Assembly: GCA_023392595.1 (NCBI GenBank)
Contig: JAEVYU010000012.1
Span: forward strand, 218,746 to 282,745
Reading direction: 5' to 3'
Source: Bacillota bacterium
GTDB lineage: Bacteria > Bacillota > UBA4882 > UBA8346
Length of the DNA stretch: 64,000 bases
Position 1 is the first letter of the stretch. Every line of letters starts with the position of its first letter. Both the position numbers and the translations under genes were made by a program. Of the stretch, positions 17,637 to 27,124 are shown piece by piece. A model generated the notes under the pieces. The model was not told the DNA's origin, did no database searches, and saw only the letters and a list, made by a program, of their open reading frames with translations.

Positions 17637-19469
17637 TCACTTTTCTCCCATATTCCGCTTTAAAAAAACCTCCATGGCTCGATAGAAATCAAAGCGATTC
17701 TCCTGATTATGAAAACCATGGCCTTCATTTTCCTTGATCAGATATTCCACTTTCACTCCCCGCTTGCGGAGAGCTTCCACGATCTGGTTGGCTTCATTGA
17801 TATTCACCCTGGGATCTTGGGCGCCCTGGACTACCAAAAGCGGGACTTGAATTTTATCGGCATGGAAAACCGGTGAAGCATCACGAAGGAGCTCCTGATC
17901 CTTTTCCGGGTTTCCCACCATCATATAAAACCGTTCAAGGGTAGGTTTCCAATAAGGGGGGATTGTGTTCATAAAGGTAAAAAGATTGGATACACCGCAA
18001 TAGTCGACCCCGCAGACATATAAGTCCGGTGTGAAGGTTAAACCGGCCAGAGTAGCATATCCCCCGTAACTTCCGCCGTAAATGGCAATCTTCTCCCGAT
18101 TGGCAATTCCTTGTTTAATCACCCAGCTCACACCGTCACTGATATCATCTTGCATTTTCCGCCCCCACTGTTTGAACGAAGCTTCCCAAAACTTCCGCCC
18201 ATATCCGGTGGAACCCCGGAAATTGATTTGGAGTACCGCGAAACCCCGGTTTGCCAAAAATTGAGCTTCGGCATTAAAACCCCAATTATCCCTGGACCAA
18301 GGTCCGCCATGGGGATTGACCACGACCGGCAAATTTTTTGCTCCCATGCCGCGGGGCAAGGTAATATACCCATGAATCAAGAGGCCGTCCCGGGACATAT
18401 AAACAATCGGTTTCATCTCACCCATTAGCTTTTCCGGGAGCCAGGGACTGATGGCTCCCAAATGGATCATTTGATCACGGACAGCATCGTATAAATAATA
18501 ATTACCCCTGGAACGATCACTATATTGCCGCAAGATATATAAATCTTCATTTTTACTATGATCCACCATTGCTATCTCATCCTGGGGCAAATGAAGGCGG
18601 ATTTTATTAAAAATTTGTTCCGTATAGAAATCTAAGAATTTGAGTTTAGGTTTCCAAGTGGTATAGGTGACGTAGGTCAATACTTTACGTTTCCGGGAGT
18701 AATGTAAATTGGATACATCAGCCTCAGGCTCTTCGAAAATCAAAGATATCTCCCGGCCCGTGGCAGGATCCAATTCCACAATCGCCGTTTTATCCCGGTT
18801 CATATTGGATGCCGCATAAACTGTCCTGTCATTCCATGCAAAAAACAAAGGATTAACAGTCACCTGAAAACTGGTGGTCAATACCGGCTGAAAGGACTGG
18901 TCCTCATTTTCCCGGTATAACAGGATATTATTTGTACCGTCGTAAGCCACTGCGATGCGAACTCTGCCCTGATGGTCCGTTAACCATCCCTCAATGTTGC
19001 CGGGATTTTCGGCCACCATTTTTAATTCCCCGCTGAAGACATTGAGGCGGTAGACGTCAAATATTTGACGATTCCGCTGATTGAGGCCGATAATTATTGC
19101 ATTTTCCTGTTCTTCCAAATCGTCATAGATTTCAGCCCGGACTCCGGGAAATGGCGTCAAATCTCTCAGGTTCTTCCCATTCCAATCAACGGCAACGATA
19201 TGAAAATTCTCGTCCCCATTAAAATCTTTGCGATAAATGATCCGGTGGTTCCCTTTCCAAAAATAACCTGCAATATCCCGCTTGGTTTCGGAAGTGACCC
19301 GCTCGGTCACCCCGGTATAAAGTTTTTGTACAAAAACATTCATCCGGTTTTGATAAGGACTCAAAAAAGAGAGTTGGGTTCCATCGGGAGATATTTGATA
19401 ACTACTTTTATCGGGATTTCTGAAAAAATCCTCCAGCGGAATTTCTCCCTTTGATAATGACTGGTTCAT
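17637..19469 (-). CDS. S9 family prolyl oligopeptidase-type peptidase
   Basis: 610 residues without a signal peptide. The N-terminal two thirds is a beta-propeller-like region that gates access. The C-terminal alpha/beta hydrolase carries the triad: Ser467 in GGSYGGY, Asp552 in GAQDPRVN and His584 in EGHGFHN. The oxyanion and substrate region NPHGGPWSRD is also present. It resembles acylaminoacyl-peptidases, which remove residues or short peptides from small substrates in the cytoplasm. GGGGG and AAGGA sites lie just before the ATG. Convergent with the RhaT-type gene. Confidence 0.92.
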   Translation of the reverse strand: MNQSLSKGEIPLEDFFRNPDKSSYQISPDGTQLSFLSPYQNRMNVFVQKLYTGVTERVTSETKRDIAGYFWKGNHRIIYRKDFNGDENFHIVAVDWNGKNLRDLTPFPGVRAEIYDDLEEQENAIIIGLNQRNRQIFDVYRLNVFSGELKMVAENPGNIEGWLTDHQGRVRIAVAYDGTNNILLYRENEDQSFQPVLTTSFQVTVNPLFFAWNDRTVYAASNMNRDKTAIVELDPATGREISLIFEEPEADVSNLHYSRKRKVLTYVTYTTWKPKLKFLDFYTEQIFNKIRLHLPQDEIAMVDHSKNEDLYILRQYSDRSRGNYYLYDAVRDQMIHLGAISPWLPEKLMGEMKPIVYMSRDGLLIHGYITLPRGMGAKNLPVVVNPHGGPWSRDNWGFNAEAQFLANRGFAVLQINFRGSTGYGRKFWEASFKQWGRKMQDDISDGVSWVIKQGIANREKIAIYGGSYGGYATLAGLTFTPDLYVCGVDYCGVSNLFTFMNTIPPYWKPTLERFYMMVGNPEKDQELLRDASPVFHADKIQVPLLVVQGAQDPRVNINEANQIVEALRKRGVKVEYLIKENEGHGFHNQENRFDFYRAMEVFLKRNMGEK

Positions 19470-19582
19470 ATCCTTGCCCCCTATCGGTGTGCCTGCTCGT
19501 TTTTAAAAAAATTATCATAGCCGTATATATTTTATTAAAAAAATAGATGATGATGACCAGAAAAGTTAAAGAAGGTATAATA

Positions 19583-20536
19583 ATGAGAATCCGCCTGGGT
19601 TATGTCGCTATCGCATTGCGCTTAGAAAATTGTTCACCTTCGAAAACCGTCACTTTGAAAAACATCAACCGGATTGAAGGATATTCCAATCAAATTAACC
19701 GGCTGATCCGGATCGCCCATGAAAATTTAGAAAGTACTTTACGGATTCTTAAAGCCAATGCTTACGATGATATTCAGGTTTACCGTTTTACATCGAGACT
19801 CGTTCCGCTATGTACCCACCCTCAGTTTCACGGGTGGGATTACGCCGCTGACTTAAAAGATGCCTTTGAGGAAATCGGCTCCTTTGTCAAAAAGCATCAA
19901 ATGCGGGTCAGTCTTCACCCGGATCATTTTACTTTGTTAAACAGTCCTCACCCTGAGGTTCAAAAAGCTTCCCGGATTGACTTGGAATACCACTCGAGAA
20001 TGATCGAGGCCATGAAGTTGGGAGAAGAGGTCAAGTTAGTCATGCATGCAGGCGGGAAATATGAGGACAAGAAATTGGCCTTAACCAGGTTCAAAACCCA
20101 ATTCAAGGAACTCCCGGCTGGAATTCGAAACCGGATTGTCATTGAAAATGATGACCGGTGTTACAATGCTGCAGAAGTACTCCATTTGGCCCAGGAACTC
20201 TCGATCCCGATGGTTCTGGATATCCACCATCACCAAATCCTCAATCAGGGAGAAGAGATTTCGGAGCTAATGCCGGAAATTTTTCTTACCTGGAAAGGAG
20301 CCCTTCCTAAAATTCATATCTCCAGTCCCAAAGGGCCGGATGATCCGCGCGCCCATGCCGACTTTATCGAGGTAGAGAGGGCTATGGATTTTTTGAACAT
20401 TGCCCGCTCCGGCGGACAAGATTTCGATCTGATGATTGAGGCCAAACAAAAAGACCTAGCTCTTTTTAAGCTAGGCAAAGATTTGGCGGCTCATGAATAT
20501 CAGCTTAAAAATAAGGGAGAAATCGAACTAAACTGA
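19583..20536 (+). CDS. uvsE: UV damage endonuclease UvsE
   Basis: 317 residues from the ATG at 19583 (GAAGG upstream; the frame continues 36 nt further 5' without a site). A TIM-barrel UVDE: RLGYVAIAL at the N-terminus, YRFTSRLVPLCTHP, SLHPDHFTLLNSP, the metal ligands in VMHAGGKY, VIENDD and VLDIHHH, and LMIEAKQKD near the C-terminus. It nicks DNA 5' of cyclobutane dimers and 6-4 photoproducts, starting an alternative excision pathway. Common in spore-formers. Confidence 0.95.
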   Translation: MRIRLGYVAIALRLENCSPSKTVTLKNINRIEGYSNQINRLIRIAHENLESTLRILKANAYDDIQVYRFTSRLVPLCTHPQFHGWDYAADLKDAFEEIGSFVKKHQMRVSLHPDHFTLLNSPHPEVQKASRIDLEYHSRMIEAMKLGEEVKLVMHAGGKYEDKKLALTRFKTQFKELPAGIRNRIVIENDDRCYNAAEVLHLAQELSIPMVLDIHHHQILNQGEEISELMPEIFLTWKGALPKIHISSPKGPDDPRAHADFIEVERAMDFLNIARSGGQDFDLMIEAKQKDLALFKLGKDLAAHEYQLKNKGEIELN

Positions 20537-20568
20537 ATCCATTACCCTTCTCACGGATACTGATGCAT

Positions 20569-21339
20569 TCAAATACCGGCCCCAGCAAGTTCCGCAATAC
20601 GTCCCCGGATATCGCCTCGATATAAACCGCCATGATAACTGATAATTGCCTCAATGTCATACTGGGTCAATTTTAATAAAGATTGTATAGCCAGTTTCAT
20701 GTCAAAAGTATGTTGCGGATTAGGCCCTACAAGGTTCCCTTCAACAACATTGAGAGCATCGCCGGCAATCAATGTCCGGCTCTTCTTTAAAAACAAACAG
20801 ATGTGCCCTGGAGTATGGCCTGGCGTATGGATTACAACGATTCCCCCAGCGTACGGCAATTCTTCTCCATCCAGCACTGCTTTATCAACCGGTGCTTTGG
20901 GGAAATTCTTATCCATCCATTGCATAATTTTCCTTTGAGGTTCCGGCATGGCATCGATTTGGGCAAAACGCTCCGGAGTCAGTTTAATAGCACGTTTCTC
21001 ACCTTGAATATAAGGTTTCTCCTCTTGATGACAAATCACTTCGATTTTATTGCCGGAGCTTTCTAAAATACCCGGCAAACTTCCGATATGATCAATATCT
21101 TGGTGGGTAAGAATAATGCGGGTGATAGCTTTCACAGATGCAACGGCTTTATCCATTGCCTCGCTCAACTTGGACAATTGCCCCGGAAAACCGGTATCTA
21201 CCAAAATCAATTCCTGATCATCCCGGATAATCGTTGGGTAGATTACACTTGTTCCGGACATCATATTCATTTCAACTTCCAACATCTCGACTTGATTATC
21301 GATCCTCATTTGGATTCCAACCAAAACCGTAAGCTTCAG
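20569..21339 (-). CDS. MBL-fold metallo-hydrolase
   Basis: Metallo-beta-lactamase fold with the HxHxDH variant THQDIDHIG, then HTPGHTPGHI, AGDAL and YHGG as the metal-ligand loops. The second His of the canonical motif is Gln here (HQDIDH), a known variant. A typical role is hydrolysis of a thioester or other small ester; substrate unknown. Start choice: AGGAGG at 21345-21350 lies 5 nt before an in-frame CTG (21339), giving LKLTVLVGIQ; the first TTG (21324) and ATG (21309) are 20 nt or more from it. I therefore propose a CTG start (256 residues). Confidence 0.8.
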   Translation of the reverse strand: MKLTVLVGIQMRIDNQVEMLEVEMNMMSGTSVIYPTIIRDDQELILVDTGFPGQLSKLSEAMDKAVASVKAITRIILTHQDIDHIGSLPGILESSGNKIEVICHQEEKPYIQGEKRAIKLTPERFAQIDAMPEPQRKIMQWMDKNFPKAPVDKAVLDGEELPYAGGIVVIHTPGHTPGHICLFLKKSRTLIAGDALNVVEGNLVGPNPQHTFDMKLAIQSLLKLTQYDIEAIISYHGGLYRGDIRGRIAELAGAGI

Positions 21340-21400
21340 TTTTTCCTCCTTCGATGTTATTTTACTTCTTTATGAAGAGCTTCTGCGGTAGTTTGATTTA

Positions 21401-22411
21401 TTATTTTAGCCTTAAACTTTCTATAGTCCGCCGCGCCCAATCGGAGTCATTGAACACCGCCCGGCCGACTCCAATCAAATCGGCTTTGCCTTCCGCCATT
21501 AGTTTTTCACCAGCCTGGGCTTCCATGATTCCGCCCGTGAGTATGACGGGCAAAGAGACGACCTTCTTCACCGCTTCGCTGAGGGGAGCAAAATATCCTT
21601 GATTCTCCGGGCTATAGGGAATGCCCGGTACGTTATATCCTGAGAACCCTCCGGAGATATCGAGGATATCCATACCGGCTTTTTCAAATTCTTCGGCTGC
21701 CAGTTGACTATCTTCGATAGTACTTCCTCCAGGTATAAAATCGGAAGCCCCTAATCTAAGCAAAATCAGAGACTCATCACCTACTGCCGCCCGAACAGCC
21801 CCAATTACTTTTTGGTGAATGCGAATCCGGTTTCTGATGTTTCCTCCGTAAAGATCCTTTCGTTTATTGGTCAAAGGCGAAAAAAATTGATTTAACAAAT
21901 ATCCATGGGCTGAATGAATCTCTACGCCGTCAAAACCGGCTGTGATGGCCCGGCGAGCGGCAGTTGCGAATTCAGTTACCAAATGTTCAATTTCATCGGC
22001 TTTTAGTTCCCGGGGGGTTGACCCTAAACGGGGGTTGGGCACTGCAGAAGGCCCTACCGGGGTAAAACCGGTAATTACTTCCTTGGCGGCGCTTCCGGCG
22101 TGATTCATTTGGATGATACATTTCGAACCATTTTTATGAATGACCTGAGCCAATTGGCGTAAGCCGTCAATTACTGAATCCTCTGCAATTGAAAGTTGAT
22201 TTTCACTGGCCTTTCCTTCCGGCGCAATAAAACTGTGTTCAATGATAACCAGCGAAAAGTTTCCTCCCGCGGATTTCTCCCCATAGTAATCCAACAGACC
22301 CTGACTTACTTTACCATCAAAATTAGCTTTCGCCGTCGCCATCGGCGGCATGACCAGCCGGTTTTTCAAAGTGTGCCGCCCCACTTGAAGCGGTTCCAAC
22401 ATATAAGACAT
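21401..22411 (-). CDS. NADH:flavin oxidoreductase, old yellow enzyme family
   Basis: 336-residue FMN-binding TIM barrel. N-terminal LKNRLVMPPMAT, then IQMNHAGSAA, the catalytic-site segment GFDGVEIHSAHGYLLNQFFSPLTNKRKDLYGG, and the phosphate loop (ILTGGIM, then DLIGVGRAVF). The length shows it lacks the iron-sulfur and FAD domains of dienoyl-CoA reductase relatives. It probably reduces activated C=C bonds with NAD(P)H. It lies upstream of the MBL gene on the same strand, with a 62-bp gap. Confidence 0.92.
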   Translation of the reverse strand: MSYMLEPLQVGRHTLKNRLVMPPMATAKANFDGKVSQGLLDYYGEKSAGGNFSLVIIEHSFIAPEGKASENQLSIAEDSVIDGLRQLAQVIHKNGSKCIIQMNHAGSAAKEVITGFTPVGPSAVPNPRLGSTPRELKADEIEHLVTEFATAARRAITAGFDGVEIHSAHGYLLNQFFSPLTNKRKDLYGGNIRNRIRIHQKVIGAVRAAVGDESLILLRLGASDFIPGGSTIEDSQLAAEEFEKAGMDILDISGGFSGYNVPGIPYSPENQGYFAPLSEAVKKVVSLPVILTGGIMEAQAGEKLMAEGKADLIGVGRAVFNDSDWARRTIESLRLK

Positions 22412-22579
22412 TACTTTTCCCCCCTGATAAATCTCAAGCCCATTTCAAAAACGTTTTGACAGGCTATAGGAAATACTTCCTTACGCAATCTGGCCTTCTT
22501 TTCAACATCAAACCCCGATGTTTCATATTTATCGTATTTCATTCACCGACTTTTAATTTAATTTGAATTCATGAACCTA

Positions 22580-23353
22580 TTAGAACCCCGGTATTTTTGC
22601 TTCACAGGGAACACCGCTCTGGCACTTTCCGCATCCATATCGCGGTTTAAAGCGGTTTAAAACCCGATCCAGGTATTCTCCGCATACCTGATTATCCTTC
22701 CCCGCTTCAGTAACAGCCAAGGGTGGGCACCGTAAAATACAGGCACCGCATTTTGTGCAGTATTCATCGAATGATTGATATTGGCGGGGCGTCAGCTCCA
22801 GATGCAGGTTGCATATTACACTACCGATTCTCCCGGCTGAACCACACCGGGTAATTAAAGAACGGCTCAAGCTGAAGGTACCTAATCCGGCGATAAATGA
22901 GACATGCCGCTCCGACCAATTGCTGATTCTATTGATAACTTTAAACCGCGGATCAAGGCTAGGCGCTAAGGCTCGATATCCTTTATCTATTAGATTCTGA
23001 ATCAAATACTGACTAAGAGAACGGTTAAACTGCTCACCTTCGATCCTCCCATACAACCATTCCTTGGCTGGAAGTCCGGGGATCCGGTTTGCTTTTCGAA
23101 CTTTATCGCTAAAGGGAAGAAAATAGGATACTACACTGGTTGCTTCAGTCAGCCATTCGCTAGGCGACATATGAGAGGGTCCGACTATCGAGGATTCTTT
23201 TAACGCCATAAAAAGAGGGTCACCGGCATCAGCCACCGCCAATAACGGACTATCAAATAATTGTAAATTATCAAGTTCGGCTACTCGATTCTTCGGGCTA
23301 GTTTCAGTATATTCCCGCGCCAGAGTTTGAATCTCATTTAAATCAAGAGACAT
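22580..23353 (-). CDS. QueG-like iron-sulfur protein (epoxyqueuosine reductase paralogue)
   Basis: 257 residues. The N-terminal domain resembles the corrinoid-binding part of epoxyqueuosine reductase (FLPFSDKVRKAN, AGLGTFSLSRSLITRCGSAGRIG). A ferredoxin segment follows with CTKCGACILRCPPLAV and a second Cys set in YGCGKCQSGVPC. It is shorter than QueG and lacks its C-terminal HEAT repeats, so it is a paralogue with an unknown reductive role. Start at the ATG of MSLDLNE; GGGGGTG lies just upstream. Confidence 0.78.
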   Translation of the reverse strand: MSLDLNEIQTLAREYTETSPKNRVAELDNLQLFDSPLLAVADAGDPLFMALKESSIVGPSHMSPSEWLTEATSVVSYFLPFSDKVRKANRIPGLPAKEWLYGRIEGEQFNRSLSQYLIQNLIDKGYRALAPSLDPRFKVINRISNWSERHVSFIAGLGTFSLSRSLITRCGSAGRIGSVICNLHLELTPRQYQSFDEYCTKCGACILRCPPLAVTEAGKDNQVCGEYLDRVLNRFKPRYGCGKCQSGVPCEAKIPGF

Positions 23354-23374
23354 CTTGCACCCCCAAACCAAAAA

Positions 23375-23762
23375 TTAATCAACCCTAACCGATGAATCTT
23401 GTGATTGTTTGCGATGTTCGACGTATTCCACGGTCGTACCGTCCAAATGTTTGACGGTCATATTCATCCCTGTTGGGACTGCTTTTAAATCCCTAATTAT
23501 CGTAGCGCCATTGATTAACAAGAATTCCCGAAACTCCGTAATGGAATCAACCAAAAAAGTAGCTTTGGTATCTTTAAATGGCTTCAATGCTTCATCGGTG
23601 CCCGATAAAATCAACAGCTCCCCAACTTGGGCCAATACCAAATTAACTTCCCGGTAATCCAGTTTCCATGTACATTTGGTGTTGAATAACTTTTCATAAA
23701 AATCAACTGCTGAGACGATTTCATGAACATAAATCCCGGCTTAGAACCTTTTTCACTTCCAT
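23375..23762 (-). pseudogene. VOC (glyoxalase/bleomycin-resistance) family protein with one frameshift
   Basis: The 3' 88 codons are open and encode the C-terminal half of a VOC protein (GELLILSG, ATFLVDSITEFREFL, KHLDGTTVEYVEH). The 5' part starts at ATG 23762 after GGAGGG but is out of frame. Removing one base near 23741-23742 gives a continuous MEVKKVLAGIYVHEIVSAVDFY, a normal VOC beginning (about 127 residues in all). So a single inserted base breaks an otherwise intact gene. VOC proteins bind metals and act on diverse small molecules; no specific function can be given. Confidence 0.75.
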
Positions 23763-23832
23763 CATTGACCCTCCGGTAATTCTTTATCGAATCAAATAAA
23801 CTTCACCATGGATGGATGTTAAGTTTCATCTT

Positions 23833-24735
23833 TTAGATTTCAATTTCGGTTTTAAACACAATTACCGCTTCTCCCGCTATTTTCACTTCAACCGGTTGAT
23901 GGTTTGCGATTTGAACTTTAACTTCAACTATTCCCGGTCGATGAACGGCTTCTCCTTGTTTGCCTTTAAAATTAAATTCACTTCTTGAATCATCAACCAA
24001 TCTATGATGGACCAGGTAAGCTCCGAGTGGTCCATTCGCATTGCCGGTAACCGGATCTTCATTAATTCCAATGGCTGGCGCAAACATCCGTCCATGAGTT
24101 AAAATATCCGTAGAATCGGAATCCAAAGTGAAGACAAAGTAACCGCTACAACCAATGAACCGGCTTAAGTCGGCCAGTTTATCAAAGTGGGGCGCTAATT
24201 GATTCAAGCGAGCCCTATTTTTGATGCCAATCATTACTTTTGGATGTCCCGTCGAAACGATTTGGATCGGACAGTTCTCATATAAATCCTCTTCTTTTAA
24301 ATCCAAGGCTCGGGTAATCCTAGCCTTGGATTCGCTTTCAAAAACCGTTCCAAATTCAATTTTCCCCTGAGTCATAACCACTCTATAATCGGTATTGGTT
24401 TTTATAATTTCAAATGGTAATATACCAATCTGGGTTCGCATTCGATACAAGGAACTTCCCAAATTTTCCTCAACTGCTTTGGCATACATTGCGGCAATCG
24501 TAGCATGCCCGCAAGTTGGGACCTCAGTTTTAGGAGTAAAATATCGTATCACGCCGTCACACTCTTTTCCATCCGGCGGAAATAAAAACGAAGTCTCCGA
24601 GTTATTCAACTCCCGAGCGATCCTTTGCATTTGCATCTCTGTTAAACCATCCGCATCAAGAACCACTCCGGCAGGATTGCCTTGAAAAACTTCTTTGGTA
24701 AACGAGTCGATTTGATAAACGATATATTTCTTCAT
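23833..24735 (-). CDS. PhzF family isomerase/epimerase-like protein
   Basis: 300 residues from the ATG of MKKYIVYQ. The diaminopimelate-epimerase-like fold shows FTKEVFQGNPAGVV, the conserved acid in ELNNSETSF, PTCGHATIA, and EDPVTGNANGPLG in the second half. Single PhzF-like genes outside phenazine clusters are common and uncharacterised. The frame is open 27 nt further upstream. It is in the same orientation as the nitroreductase upstream, 45 bp apart. Confidence 0.88.
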   Translation of the reverse strand: MKKYIVYQIDSFTKEVFQGNPAGVVLDADGLTEMQMQRIARELNNSETSFLFPPDGKECDGVIRYFTPKTEVPTCGHATIAAMYAKAVEENLGSSLYRMRTQIGILPFEIIKTNTDYRVVMTQGKIEFGTVFESESKARITRALDLKEEDLYENCPIQIVSTGHPKVMIGIKNRARLNQLAPHFDKLADLSRFIGCSGYFVFTLDSDSTDILTHGRMFAPAIGINEDPVTGNANGPLGAYLVHHRLVDDSRSEFNFKGKQGEAVHRPGIVEVKVQIANHQPVEVKIAGEAVIVFKTEIEI

Positions 24736-24780
24736 CCGTTTCCCCCGCTTACTCCTTGCCATACATAAAACTTTTCCTAC

Positions 24781-25290
24781 TTAATCTTCGAAATTGATTA
24801 CCAAGTCCTCAACCGGTTTTCTGGATTTATTAGGGGCAAATCCTTTAGCATATCCTAAAGGTGTAAATGCCACCGGCTCCATTGAATTGTCCAAACCCAA
24901 CACATTCCGGGCTGCCTCCGGATCAAAAGCGCCAATCCAACAAGTACCCAAACCCAAAGCCGTGGCTGCCAAGATCATGTGATCCATCACAATGGCCGCG
25001 TCCACATCGGAATAATTTTTACCATCCTTCCGGACCCAATTTTCTCCCGGAGTTGAACAAACGCAAAGGACATTTGGGGCCTCACAAAACCAATCTTTGG
25101 GATATATTTTCTTTAATTCATTCTGTCTTCCTTTTGTTGAAATCACTATAATCTTAAATGCCTGGCGGTTACATGCCGTGGGAGCCAACCTGGCTGCTTC
25201 CATAATCTGTTCCAGTTTCTCAGCTTCAACCGGGTCAGGGCGATAAGAGCGAACGCTATAACGCTGTTCAAGCACATTAAAAAAATCCAT
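24781..25290 (-). CDS. Nitroreductase family protein
   Basis: 169 residues. FMN-binding nitroreductase fold: QRYSVRSYRPDPVE near the N-terminus, AARLAPTACNRQAFKI, DAAIVMDHMILAATALGLGTCWIGAF, and PLGYAKG near the C-terminus. It is a short member (about 170 residues) likely forming a dimer and reducing nitro groups, quinones or flavins with NAD(P)H. AAAGGAGG is 6 nt before the ATG. It groups with the other flavoenzymes of this region (old yellow enzyme, iron-sulfur flavoprotein). Confidence 0.92.
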   Translation of the reverse strand: MDFFNVLEQRYSVRSYRPDPVEAEKLEQIMEAARLAPTACNRQAFKIIVISTKGRQNELKKIYPKDWFCEAPNVLCVCSTPGENWVRKDGKNYSDVDAAIVMDHMILAATALGLGTCWIGAFDPEAARNVLGLDNSMEPVAFTPLGYAKGFAPNKSRKPVEDLVINFED

Positions 25291-25365
25291 TATGATTCCT
25301 CCTTTTCAAAACGAAAAGCTTATATCCAAATTAACAGTATAGCAATAATCTCATGGATTCTATAA

Positions 25366-25953
25366 TCATTGATGGAGCTTTTTCAAAACGTCGGCCATGT
25401 TTTGTCCCAAAATTTCAAAAGTGTGAATTCCCTCTTCATCTTTTTGGACATCCCCCGGTTCAAGAGATAGCGTCATATTCCAATAGCTGGAACTTGGAAT
25501 GATCATCTCAGCAATTCCAAAGAAAAAGTTTATGGCTGAATAAGTAAAAGTTGAACCGGCACGCCGGACTGAAACCACCGCCGCCCCAACCTTGCCCCTT
25601 AGAATCCCTCCGCCATTAGCCTTGTTAACAAACCCTGAGCGGTCAATAAGGGCCTTAACTTCTGTTGATACATTACTGAAATAAGTGGGGGAACCAATCA
25701 TGATCCCATCCGCTTCCTTCATTTTTTGAATAAAAGTGTTCATCTCGTCATCTTGTCGGACACAACGGCAGTCTTTTTTTTCATAACATTTACCGCAAGC
25801 CATACAACCGAATACTTTCCGTCCCCCTAATTGGATAAGCTCAGTTTCAATGCCTTCCTTAGCCAACTCCTTAAAGACCATTTCAATACTTTGGGCCGTA
25901 TTTCCATTTACTCTGGGACTACCGTTAAATGCCACTACTTTCATCTTCGACAT
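25366..25953 (-). CDS. Iron-sulfur flavoprotein (NADPH-dependent FMN reductase family)
   Basis: 195 residues. Flavodoxin-like FMN loop FNGSPRVNGNTAQ at the N-terminus, then CMACGKCYEKKDC with the compact cysteine spacing of archaeal and clostridial iron-sulfur flavoproteins, then GSPTYFSNVSTEVKALIDR. It carries electrons between reduced ferredoxin-like donors and an unknown acceptor. Two ATGs nine bases apart follow GGAGGGGG; I keep the first. Divergent from the HxlR regulator at 26160, which is the probable controller. Confidence 0.88.
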   Translation of the reverse strand: MSKMKVVAFNGSPRVNGNTAQSIEMVFKELAKEGIETELIQLGGRKVFGCMACGKCYEKKDCRCVRQDDEMNTFIQKMKEADGIMIGSPTYFSNVSTEVKALIDRSGFVNKANGGGILRGKVGAAVVSVRRAGSTFTYSAINFFFGIAEMIIPSSSYWNMTLSLEPGDVQKDEEGIHTFEILGQNMADVLKKLHQ

Positions 25954-26159
25954 CCCCCTCCAGTATTATCTTGATAAAATGAACTTTCCGATCATCCTGA
26001 ATGGTTCCTTGAAAAGCAAAGAAGTGAGCTTTCCAATTCCCACCATGTTTGATATAATCATAGATATTACACAAATAAAAATCAAGTACCAACTTTTCAG
26101 TGTCATAGTACCCAAAAAGAAACCATTCCCATACATTGTCATAAAGAGAGGCTTTCATC

Positions 26160-26549
26160 ATGATCCAATTTCGCAATACCCATTACCAATGTTCCATGGA
26201 ATTAACCCTGGCACTAATTGGCGGCAAATGGAAATCGTTGATTCTCTGGCGGTTAGGGGATAACACCCTTCGTTTCAGCGAGTTAAAAAAGAGCTTGCCT
26301 CAAGTCACCCAAAAGATGTTAACCCAACAATTGCGAGAGTTAGAGGAAGACGGTTTGGTTCATCGCCATGTATATACCCAAGTCCCACCCCGGGTCGAAT
26401 ACTCACTGACCCAGGCAGGGAAAAGCATTTTGCCAATCCTTAATACCATGTGTGAATGGGGACTACAATATATTACTTCTTTCAAAAAGGAAAATACCAA
26501 TGATTCATGTTCATCTTCGAAATTAATCCAACACAAATCTGGGAAGTAA
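26160..26549 (+). CDS. HxlR family winged-helix regulator
   Basis: 129 residues with the conserved Cys near the start (QCSMELTLALIGGKWKSLIL), the recognition helix region (FSELKKSLPQVTQKMLTQQLRELEEDGLVHR) and the PPRVEYSLTQAGKSI wing. HxlR proteins sense electrophiles or oxidants, often through that Cys, and regulate a divergent oxidoreductase. The flavoprotein gene diverges 206 bp away, fitting this pattern. GAGAGG precedes the ATG. Confidence 0.92.
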   Translation: MIQFRNTHYQCSMELTLALIGGKWKSLILWRLGDNTLRFSELKKSLPQVTQKMLTQQLRELEEDGLVHRHVYTQVPPRVEYSLTQAGKSILPILNTMCEWGLQYITSFKKENTNDSCSSSKLIQHKSGK

Positions 26550-26639
26550 CAAAATTATCCATTTTCAAAGGAATTTCAAATTTTCGATTTCGATATACAG
26601 GATGGGAGTCAAAGGAAAAACTAAGGAGGAACTAAAAAC

Positions 26640-26873
26640 TTGGCCATCTCATCAGTCAATAATAATCCATCGATTTTATCTCGTGTTTTACCATTTAAAT
26701 CCAAAGATGTTGCCTCCCCGGATAAAAATAAAATTTCCAGCCCCGACGGAGACACGCTTAAATTATCGGATCGCACCCCAAAAGTAGCGTTCAAAACGAC
26801 AGTTTATACGCCGCCCAAACCAGTCAATCCATTGGACTCTACCGTGAAGACTGCAAATGTTGCCGCCAATTGA
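26640..26873 (+). CDS. Small hypothetical protein with a TTG start
   Basis: 77 residues, Ser/Lys/Pro/Thr-rich, without a membrane segment or cysteine. AGGAGG lies 10 nt before TTG, and no other start fits. The sequence (ISSVNNNPSILSRVL, then KLSDRTPKVAFKTTVYTPP) is low in hydrophobic residues and probably poorly ordered. I recognise no family. The strong ribosome site is the main support for its being real. Confidence 0.5.
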   Translation: MAISSVNNNPSILSRVLPFKSKDVASPDKNKISSPDGDTLKLSDRTPKVAFKTTVYTPPKPVNPLDSTVKTANVAAN

Positions 26874-27072
26874 CTTGAAAAAAATACCGGCAACTGCAAA
26901 ATAATGACACCGGTTTATTGATTTTCTCGAAACCAAGGCCGCATAGTGAGAGTGAATGTACATAAGATATATAAGCTTGGACACTATTCGTTTTAATCCG
27001 GCACTTGTTATATTCTCAGTCGTAATTTTTGAAGTTCGCCATTGACTCCCTCCCAAACATATAAATCTTTAA

Positions 27073-27106
27073 AGCAAAAGACGATGATAGTTCATCGTCT
27101 TTTGCT
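27073..27106 (-). terminator. Long-stem terminator shared by convergent genes
   Basis: 15-bp perfect stem AGCAAAAGACGATGA/TCATCGTCTTTTGCT with a 4-nt loop. It lies 19 bp past the stop of the minus-strand exported protein and 200 bp past the small plus-strand gene. Confidence 0.75.
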
Positions 27107-27124
27107 CTTAACATCATCCAATTT

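Noticed and set aside
25954..26159. Minus-strand ORF (25925-26176) between the flavoprotein and HxlR genes
   Set aside because: It overlaps both divergent gene starts and has no protein-like features; probably promoter DNA.
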